Origin: Desulfovibrionales bacterium
GTDB taxonomy: Bacteria > Desulfobacterota > Desulfovibrionia > Desulfovibrionales > Desulfovibrionaceae
Length of the DNA stretch: 54,887 nucleotides
Reading direction: 5' to 3'
NCBI GenBank assembly: GCA_030156255.1
Contig: JASGMV010000025.1
Coordinates: 1-54,887 of the forward strand
Part shown: one piece after another, positions 25,016-31,760 of the stretch
How the letters are laid out: each line of letters opens with the position of its first letter
How positions within the stretch are numbered: position 1 is the first letter of the stretch
The notes under the pieces: model-generated
Seen by the model: only the letters and a program-made list of their open reading frames with translations
What the model was told of the DNA's origin: nothing
The model's database searches: none
Translations under genes and position numbers: made by a program

Positions 25016-27139
25016 ATGAAGCAAGGCGCCCCCTCCTTCGTTCTCTCCGAAAACAACTGCTGGAAAGTGGGCGTTGCGCATCGAGCGGCGGTCCTCGTGG
25101 ACGCCGCCGATTACTTCTCGGCGCTGCACGAAACATTGCTTCATGCGCAACGATCCATTCACATCCTCGGTTGGGACCTGCACAGCCAAGTTGAACTCAT
25201 CCGGGGAAAAGCTCCCGCCAACAACGCTCCCTCCAGGCTTGGCCCTCTCCTCAATTGGCTGGCCAGGCGCCGCCCCGGTCTGGACGTGCGCCTGCTCCTC
25301 TGGGACTACTCCATGGTTTTCACTTTTCAGCGCGAACCGCCGCCTCTGTACAATCTGGACTGGACTCCCCGCAGGAACGTCAAATTCCGTTTCGACGGCG
25401 AACATCCCTTGGGAGCTTCGCACCATCAGAAAGTCGTGGTGGTGGACGGCAAGCTCGCCTTCGCCGGAGGCCTCGACCTGACGCAGCGGCGATGGGATAC
25501 TTCCGAGCACGCTCCCCGCAACTACCTTCGCAAAGCGCCCAACGGAGAAACGTACCCGCCCTTCCACGACATCCAAATGCTGGTCGACGGAGAGCCGGCC
25601 GAAGCTCTCGCCGAACTGTTCCGCAAGAGATGGAAACGGGCCACCGGCAAAAACATCCGCACGAGGCCGTCGCAAGGCTCCGATCTTTGGCCCGCCTCCG
25701 TGGCTCCCGACTTCCATGAAGCGCTCACGGGCGTGGCGAGGACCGAACCGCAATACAAGAGCCGCAGAGAGGTCAGGGAAGTCGAAGCCCTTTACCTGGA
25801 TGCGATTCGGGCCGCGGAGCGATACATCTACCTGGAGAATCAATACTTCACATGCCCGCCCATCGCGCAGGCTCTCGCCGAAAGGCTGCGGGAGGAAAAC
25901 GGTCCTGAAGTCGTGATTGTCCTGCCGCGCCGCACGCGAGGGTGGCTCGGTGAAAAGATCATGGACGCTAGGCGCGTCCCCGCCCTGCTCGCCATGCAGG
26001 AAGCCGACGCCCATGGCCGGTTGCGAGCAGGCTATCCGCACGTCGCCGGATTGGGCGCCCAGAATATCATGGTCCACGCCAAAGCCATGATCGTGGACGA
26101 CCGGCTTCTGCGTGTCGGATCAGCCAACCTGAACAACCGCTCCATGGGGCTGGACACTGAGTGCGATCTGGCCATCGACGCCTCGGGATCCCCGGAAACG
26201 GCGACGGCCATAGCCCGGGTGCGCGACCGGCTGCTGGGCGAGCACTTGGGAGCGCCTCCCCGCGAAGTGGGCTCGATCATCAAAGCTACCCATTCCCTCG
26301 TCCAGGCCGTGGACCAATTGAGCGACGACCGCCGGGGCCTGCGCGCGTTGGAGTTGCCGGACGACTCGGGGTTTGAGCCGTTGCGCGAGATGGAAGTGCT
26401 GGACCCCGAACGCCCCATCGAAGCCGACCAGATACTGGACGCCTTCGCGCCCAAAGATGAAAACGAGTCCAAAAGCCTCAGGGCGAGCTGGTTTCTCTCG
26501 CTGGCCGTGCTCGCCATTCTGGGACTGGCCGCGGCCTGGCGATGGACGCCGCTTTCCGATTTTTTGAACGAAAGCAATCTGTTGCAGCAGTTGAGGGCGC
26601 TTGCCGGAACGCTGTTGATCTATCCCGCAATCCTTGGGGGCTTCATGCTCGGCGGGCTTGTCGCCTTCCCGGTGACCATTCTCATCGGCGCCACGGCGCT
26701 CATCCTGCCGCCGGCGGAAAGCCTCGCCATGGCTTTGGCCGGTTGCATGGCGAACGCCTCCGTGACCTACGCGGCCGGCGCGATGCTGGGAAGAAACGGC
26801 ATACGCCAACTGGCCGGACGCCGGTTGAACCGAATCAGCCGCCGGCTGGCCAAGCGCGGAGTCCTCAGCATCACCGTGGTCCGCATCATCCCGGCGGCTC
26901 CTTTCAGCCTGATCAATGTCGTGGCCGGCGCGTCCCATATCCGTTTCAAGGACTATTTTCTCGGCACGCTTTTGGGCGTGGCCCCGGGAATCTGCGCCGT
27001 CACCCTTTTCACGGACAGCCTCATCAAGGCCATGACCCGACCCGGCGTCGTCAACACCCTGGTCTTCTTCGCCGCCATTGCCGTCATTGCGGGAGGAGCC
27101 TTCTGGCTGCGCCGGCGCCTTTCCCGGCCCGGGGCCTGA
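25016..27139 (+). CDS. Phospholipase D-type protein fused to a VTT (DedA-like) membrane domain
   Basis: The 707-residue protein joins a two-HKD phospholipase D/cardiolipin synthase-like domain to a membrane domain. HKD 1 is HHQKVVVVDGKLAFAGGLD and HKD 2 is VHAKAMIVDDRLLRVGSANL, both complete. From about residue 490 there are several membrane segments and a VTT/SNARE-associated signature (VVRIIPAAPFSLINVVAGASHI). It likely processes phospholipids at the inner membrane: phosphatidyl transfer or hydrolysis. PLD-VTT fusions next to an EEP-family gene are a known combination, and such a gene starts here 8 bases downstream. The ATG has no clear ribosome binding site. The 195 bases before it show no convincing gene. 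Confidence 0.9.
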   Translation: MKQGAPSFVLSENNCWKVGVAHRAAVLVDAADYFSALHETLLHAQRSIHILGWDLHSQVELIRGKAPANNAPSRLGPLLNWLARRRPGLDVRLLLWDYSMVFTFQREPPPLYNLDWTPRRNVKFRFDGEHPLGASHHQKVVVVDGKLAFAGGLDLTQRRWDTSEHAPRNYLRKAPNGETYPPFHDIQMLVDGEPAEALAELFRKRWKRATGKNIRTRPSQGSDLWPASVAPDFHEALTGVARTEPQYKSRREVREVEALYLDAIRAAERYIYLENQYFTCPPIAQALAERLREENGPEVVIVLPRRTRGWLGEKIMDARRVPALLAMQEADAHGRLRAGYPHVAGLGAQNIMVHAKAMIVDDRLLRVGSANLNNRSMGLDTECDLAIDASGSPETATAIARVRDRLLGEHLGAPPREVGSIIKATHSLVQAVDQLSDDRRGLRALELPDDSGFEPLREMEVLDPERPIEADQILDAFAPKDENESKSLRASWFLSLAVLAILGLAAAWRWTPLSDFLNESNLLQQLRALAGTLLIYPAILGGFMLGGLVAFPVTILIGATALILPPAESLAMALAGCMANASVTYAAGAMLGRNGIRQLAGRRLNRISRRLAKRGVLSITVVRIIPAAPFSLINVVAGASHIRFKDYFLGTLLGVAPGICAVTLFTDSLIKAMTRPGVVNTLVFFAAIAVIAGGAFWLRRRLSRPGA

Positions 27140-27147
27140 ATCGTCCC

Positions 27148-27903
27148 ATGGAGCAACGCAGCAAATCCCACGCAGCAAAGGCCTCTTTCACGGCGGCCAC
27201 GTACAACGTCCATTCCTGGGTGAACCGATCAGGACGCCGAACTCCGCTCAAAACCATCGAGGTCGTCAAAAGCCTGGATGCGGATGTCGTCGCCCTGCAG
27301 GAGGCTGTGCTCGATCCGCCGGGCGACGAATCGCTCACGGCCGAAGACCTCGCCCGGGCATTGGGGATGCAGGTGATTCCGGGGCCCACCATGCTGCGAA
27401 GCGACGCGCGATTCGGCAACCTTCTCCTGCTGAAATTTCCCGTCCTGAGCGAACGCCGGTGGGACCTCAGCGTCCGCAAAAGAGAACCTCGCGGCTTGCT
27501 TGAGGTGGAGACCAAAATCCATGGCCGATCCGTGCGGATACTCGCCACGCACCTAGGGCTGCGCCTGAGGGAGCGCGCCAGGCAAATGCGGCGTCTGGTC
27601 CAAATCGCGCGGCAAGGGGAAAACGCTCCCACGGTGCTGCTCGGCGATATGAACGCATGGCTGGAGTGCGCGCCCTGGTACACGGAGCTCAAAAAATTTT
27701 TCTCCGACCAGGCCAAGGAGCGGACGTTCCCTGCGGCCTGCCCGACGCTGTCCTTCGACAGAATCATGGTGGGCGGAGGCTTGGCGATCTCCGCCGCGGA
27801 GGTCGCCAAATCGCCGCAGGCCCGCAACGCCTCCGACCATCTGCCGGTCCGGGCGCGGTTGATCCTGCCCGCGGCCGCATGTCGTCCGGGAACGCCTACC
27901 TGA
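27148..27903 (+). CDS. Endonuclease/exonuclease/phosphatase (EEP) family protein
   Basis: The 251-residue protein belongs to the EEP superfamily of metal-dependent phosphodiesterases (exonuclease III / sphingomyelinase-like fold). Motifs in order: TYNVHSW, VVALQEAV with the metal-binding Glu, ILATHLGLR, LLGDMNAW with Asp/Asn, and SDHLPVRA with the terminal Asp-His. No secretion signal is seen. Its position right after the PLD-VTT gene points to phospholipid head-group or phosphodiester chemistry rather than DNA repair, but that is inference. The last 8 bases overlap the convergent oxidoreductase gene. Confidence 0.88.
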   Translation: MEQRSKSHAAKASFTAATYNVHSWVNRSGRRTPLKTIEVVKSLDADVVALQEAVLDPPGDESLTAEDLARALGMQVIPGPTMLRSDARFGNLLLLKFPVLSERRWDLSVRKREPRGLLEVETKIHGRSVRILATHLGLRLRERARQMRRLVQIARQGENAPTVLLGDMNAWLECAPWYTELKKFFSDQAKERTFPAACPTLSFDRIMVGGGLAISAAEVAKSPQARNASDHLPVRARLILPAAACRPGTPT

Positions 27904-29245
27904 ACATGTACCTCACGGCGTAACCGAACGAGGGATAGGCCCATGGCTGGGCCTGCAGGTCGTCCACCGTCAGATGATGGCGAACGGCCAGACCGAAGAT
28001 ATTGGCGACCTCCTCGGCGTGATGCCCCAGGTAATGGGCGCCCACGATCCGGCGGGAGCTTCCGTCCACCAGAATCCTGTAGCCGGCGCGGCCGACGCCC
28101 AGGCGCTTGTGCTCGGACCATCCGGAGGCGTCGCCCTCGTAAATGCGGCAATCGAGCCCCTGCGCCGCCGCCTCTTCCTCCAGCATTCCCACCCGCGCCA
28201 GCGGCGGATGCGTGAACACCACGCTCGCCGAGCCGCGCAGGTCGGCTTGCACCGCAGGCCCGTTCAGAATGTTGCGGGCCACGGTTTCGGCCTGGACCAC
28301 GGCGGTCGGCGTGAGGGGAAATCCCGGCTCCGCGCAGTCCCCGGCGGCGAACACCGCGGGATTGGACACGCTTTGCATGAAAGCGTTGACCTTGACGCCC
28401 CGTGCGGACGCCTCCACGCCGCCTCGCTCCAGATCGAGGCCTGCGACGTTCGGCGAACGCCCGGCGCCGTGAACCGCCAAATCCGCCGTGAAGCGGCGCC
28501 CGTCCTTTCCGGCCAGAACCTCGACCTTGCTCCCGTCGCGCCGCACTTCATAAACCGGATGCCCGGTCAGCACCTCCACGCCGGATGCGCGCATGGCTTC
28601 GACAAGCTCGCCGGACAAACCGCGGTCGAAAGGCTTCAGAACACGTTCGCTGCGATGAAGGATAACGGCCTTGGCCCCTGCTCTTGCGGCCACGGTTGCG
28701 AATTCGAAGGAAACGAAGCCGCCGCCTATGAACACGATGGAGGAAGGCAGGTTGTCCAGGTCGAGAAACTGCTCGCTGGAGGCGATCAGTTCTTCGCCGG
28801 GGAAATCCAACTTCCTGGGAGAGGCGCCGGTTGCGATGCATATCTTGGGAGCCGTGAGGCGTCCCACGCCGTCAACCTGCACGGCGTCCGGTCCGTCGAA
28901 TCTGGCGTCGCCGGCCAGCGTATGCGCCCCGTCCTTCTCCAACGAGACGCGTATCGCGTCCGAAGCAGGCTCGGTAAAGGACCGCTTGAAACGCATCAGC
29001 TCCGGCCAATCCAGGACCAGCGCGCCGGTGACGCCATGGCCGTGCATGTCCTCGCCCCGGGCCGCGGCTGTTGCGGCGTCCACAAGGACCTTTTTTGGTT
29101 CGCAGCCGCGCAGGGGGCATACGCCGCCCCACCCCCGGCGCTCCACCACGGCGACGCGAAGCCCCGCCTTGGCGCACCGTCGGGCGACGATTCCCCCCGC
29201 AGGCCCGGAGCCCAAAACAATCAGATCGTATTCATTGTTCGGCAT
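27896..29245 (-). CDS. FAD-dependent pyridine nucleotide-disulfide oxidoreductase
   Basis: The 449-residue flavoprotein belongs to the dihydrolipoamide dehydrogenase / glutathione reductase / mercuric reductase family. It has the FAD motif VLGSGPAGGIVA, a redox-active pair in GVCPLRGCEPKK (C-x4-C), the NAD(P) motif IGGGFVSFEFA, a second FAD contact FAAGDCAE and the dimerisation domain. At the C-terminus the usual HPTxxE dyad is replaced: the aligned segment reads AYPSFGYAV, with Tyr at the His position and Tyr at the Glu position. This argues against a normal lipoamide dehydrogenase. ATG at 29245 has AAGGAG upstream and follows the lactate dehydrogenase stop by 19 bases, so the two are probably one operon. 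Confidence 0.85.
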   Translation of the reverse strand: MPNNEYDLIVLGSGPAGGIVARRCAKAGLRVAVVERRGWGGVCPLRGCEPKKVLVDAATAAARGEDMHGHGVTGALVLDWPELMRFKRSFTEPASDAIRVSLEKDGAHTLAGDARFDGPDAVQVDGVGRLTAPKICIATGASPRKLDFPGEELIASSEQFLDLDNLPSSIVFIGGGFVSFEFATVAARAGAKAVILHRSERVLKPFDRGLSGELVEAMRASGVEVLTGHPVYEVRRDGSKVEVLAGKDGRRFTADLAVHGAGRSPNVAGLDLERGGVEASARGVKVNAFMQSVSNPAVFAAGDCAEPGFPLTPTAVVQAETVARNILNGPAVQADLRGSASVVFTHPPLARVGMLEEEAAAQGLDCRIYEGDASGWSEHKRLGVGRAGYRILVDGSSRRIVGAHYLGHHAEEVANIFGLAVRHHLTVDDLQAQPWAYPSFGYAVRYMFR

Positions 29246-29264
29246 ATGCTTCCACTCCTTGGCC

Positions 29265-30221
29265 CTATGGTTCGATGGCGTCAAAAGCTTCCTTGAGCGT
29301 GCGGGCGGATCGAAGCAACGCGGCCTCTTCGGATTCCCCCAAAGGAGAATCGATAATCGCCTCCACCCCTGCGGAGCCCACGAGGCAGGGCAAGGACAGG
29401 CAAACGTCCTGCAAGCCGAACTGTCCCCGCATCTGCGTGGAGACGGTCAATACGCTCCGCTGGTTCCGAAGAATGCTCTTGACGATTCTGGCCACGGCCA
29501 AGCTCACGGCGTAGTACGTGGCCCCCTTCATCTGAATAATCTGGTAGGCGGAATTGCGAACGTCCTGTTCGATCTCCTCCCGGACTCCGCCGCAGGCCGC
29601 CCTTGCGCAAAAATCCCTACAATACTGGTCAAAAGCCACGCCGCCGATGTTCAGCCGACTCCAGACGAAGACCTCGCTGTCGCCGTGTTCGCCGATCACG
29701 TAGCCATGGACGTTGCGGACGTCCACGCGGCAATGGTTGGCGATCAGGAACCGAAACCGGGCGGTATCCAGCACCGTGCCGGAGCCGATGACCCGCTCCG
29801 GCGGCAGGCCGGACTCCTCCAACGCCGCCCGGGTCAGCACGTCCACGGGGTTGGAGACGATGAGCAAGATCGGATACGGATTGTGGGCCATGACCTCCCG
29901 GACGATGGAGCGCATAATCCTGGAGTTTTTGGCGCACAAATCAAGGCGCGTCTCGCCCTCCTTTTGCGCGGCCCCGGCCGTGACGATCACGATCTGAGCG
30001 TCCTTGCACAGCTCGTATCCGCCGGCGCGAATATCGACCGGGTCCGTGAACGCCAGACAGTGCTTGAGATCCATCGCTTCGCCCATGGCTCGATCGGGAT
30101 TCGCGTCAATGAGGCCCAATTCCTGGACCAACCCTTTGGAGATGATGGAGTAAGCGGTTGTCGCCCCGACCATTCCGGCCCCCACAACAGCGACTTTGGT
30201 CAACGATGCGGCTGACTGCAT
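29265..30221 (-). CDS. ldh: L-lactate dehydrogenase (NAD-dependent)
   Basis: The enzyme interconverts pyruvate and L-lactate with NAD(H) in the cytoplasm. The 318-residue product has GAGMVGATTAY (NAD site), NPVDVLT and GEHGDSE with the catalytic His. The substrate-specificity loop reads AGAAQKEGETR: Gln at the position where malate dehydrogenases have Arg, which favours lactate. GGAGGAG precedes the ATG at 30221; the frame upstream is a shadow. It is followed closely by the disulfide oxidoreductase. Lactate is a main carbon source of Desulfovibrio-type cells, although their catabolic enzymes are usually flavin-linked. Confidence 0.92.
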   Translation of the reverse strand: MQSAASLTKVAVVGAGMVGATTAYSIISKGLVQELGLIDANPDRAMGEAMDLKHCLAFTDPVDIRAGGYELCKDAQIVIVTAGAAQKEGETRLDLCAKNSRIMRSIVREVMAHNPYPILLIVSNPVDVLTRAALEESGLPPERVIGSGTVLDTARFRFLIANHCRVDVRNVHGYVIGEHGDSEVFVWSRLNIGGVAFDQYCRDFCARAACGGVREEIEQDVRNSAYQIIQMKGATYYAVSLAVARIVKSILRNQRSVLTVSTQMRGQFGLQDVCLSLPCLVGSAGVEAIIDSPLGESEEAALLRSARTLKEAFDAIEP

Positions 30222-30546
30222 CCCTACTCTCCTCCGGCGACCCCGCCTTCGAACGCCTTGCTTCACGGCGCGGTGAAACGGTTGCTCGTCGCGCCGTTGC
30301 GCCAGAGGCGCTCCAGGCAGGCCGGCCCTTTTCTGGTTACACAAAACTTCAGACGACAGCCAAGGACAGAACGGCGCAACGCCGCCTTCCTCACATTACT
30401 ACCGTAGGAGGATGGGGGAAAAAGGCAAGGCCAACGAAACGATAATCAGGAAACGCGGAGAGGCGAACGGTTCCCGTTCGAGGCGTTCGACGGATTCGGC
30501 ATCCACGGCAAGAGCGCGCCACCCGGCGAGAACCCAACGGAGAACG
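30222..30546. other. 325-base intergenic stretch upstream of ldh
   Basis: I see no gene here. Two inverted repeats are present: ACGGCGCG with CGCGCCGT (30265-30272 with 30290-30297) and CGAACGG-TTC-CCGTTCG (30464-30480). The first would lie in the ldh leader on the minus strand; the second could mark the transcript end of the preceding gene. No convincing promoter boxes were found. Confidence 0.4.
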
Positions 30547-31701
30547 TCAACTTTTGGAGGGCCTGCCCTCGCACCATTGAACGACCCGCAGCAGATCCTC
30601 GCTGGTCACGTCGCGGCCTTTCCTGCCGAAAATCTTGACGAAACGGACCACCTCGGACACCAACTCATCATCCGGGGAGTCGATACCCATCCGGGACAGA
30701 GCCCAGCGTACGGAACTCGCTCCGGACATCCCGCCCAGGGCGATTTCCATTTCCCGGCCCACGAGGCCGGGGTCCAGACTCTGGTAATGCTCGGGATTCT
30801 GGATGACGGCGTTGGCATGCACGCCGGCCGAATGGCGAAAAACGTCCTTGCCGATCACCGGGAAGAAGGATGGAACGGAGACGCCAGCGTGGCGCTCCAC
30901 CAAAGCGTACAGATCCGGCAGCCTGTCGAGGTCCCAATGCTCCCCTTCCCCGAAGTCGGCCGCCAGAACGGTCATCAGGGTCGCCAAATCCACAATCCCG
31001 GCCCGCTCGCCCAGCCCGAGAATGGATGCGTCGAGGATATCCACGCCGGCCTGGTAGGCGTCCAGGGCGTTGGCCAGGGCCAACCCCCGATCGTTGTGGC
31101 AGTGCGCCGCCAGCATCGGCGCCAGGCCGCGCCGCTCCAGGGCGTCGCGCAGATCGTTGACGTACCGGCCCATGGAGCGCACCCCCGGGATCATGTAGCC
31201 GGTGGTGTCGGCCACGCTGATCACGTCCGCCCCGGCGAGGACCGCCGTCCGGCACGCTTCGAGCACGTTGTCCCATTCACTGCGCACCGTGTCCTCCGGG
31301 GTGAACCGGATCAAGGCGTCCGGCAGCAGCTCCCGGGCTCTGGAGACGGATTCCTCGATTGCCTCCAGAGCTTGCGGCAAGCTCATGCGAAAGACCTTGT
31401 CCAGCCGGGAGTCCGAGACGCACAAAAATATTCCGACGCAGCCGGCCCCGGAGGCTGCGGCCGCGGAAACGTCGGACAAGCTGCATCGGGAGTGGGCCAC
31501 GATCTTGGCCCGCAAATCCATGCCCGCCAAGCGCTTCACTGCCTCGGCGATCTCACGGCCCGCCACGGGATGGCCGGCCTCGATAAAATCCACGCCCAGG
31601 GCGTCCAGCGCCGTAGCCGCCATTTCCTTGGCGTGCAACGGGAAAAAAACACCGGGGGCCTGTTCACCTTCCCGCAAGGTGGTGTCCAGGATTCGAACCA
31701 T
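30547..31701 (-). CDS. LeuA/NifV-like acyltransferase (homocitrate / isopropylmalate / Re-citrate synthase family)
   Basis: The 384-residue enzyme belongs to the HMGL-like TIM-barrel condensing enzymes, which join acetyl-CoA to a 2-oxo acid. It starts with RILDTTLREGEQAPGVFF and has metal-site AHCHNDRGLALANAL and GLGERAG. It ends soon after the barrel linker, with no C-terminal LeuA allosteric domain; that length suits homocitrate synthase (NifV) and Re-citrate synthase rather than LeuA. No nif or leu gene is adjacent. Re-citrate synthase is known to belong to this family and to occur in Desulfovibrio, so that role is worth testing. It lies between the sensor kinase and ldh on the same strand. 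Confidence 0.8.
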   Translation of the reverse strand: MVRILDTTLREGEQAPGVFFPLHAKEMAATALDALGVDFIEAGHPVAGREIAEAVKRLAGMDLRAKIVAHSRCSLSDVSAAAASGAGCVGIFLCVSDSRLDKVFRMSLPQALEAIEESVSRARELLPDALIRFTPEDTVRSEWDNVLEACRTAVLAGADVISVADTTGYMIPGVRSMGRYVNDLRDALERRGLAPMLAAHCHNDRGLALANALDAYQAGVDILDASILGLGERAGIVDLATLMTVLAADFGEGEHWDLDRLPDLYALVERHAGVSVPSFFPVIGKDVFRHSAGVHANAVIQNPEHYQSLDPGLVGREMEIALGGMSGASSVRWALSRMGIDSPDDELVSEVVRFVKIFGRKGRDVTSEDLLRVVQWCEGRPSKS

Positions 31702-31760
31702 TCTATTTCTCCAGATTCAAGCGCAACGAGGTCATAATACTCGTCCGCAGTCAAGGCAAC

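Noticed and set aside
30412-30546. Possible small gene upstream of ldh on the plus strand
   Set aside because: GGAGG touches the ATG with no spacer, the peptide is Arg/Ser-rich and low in complexity, and it runs antisense into the LeuA/NifV-like gene.
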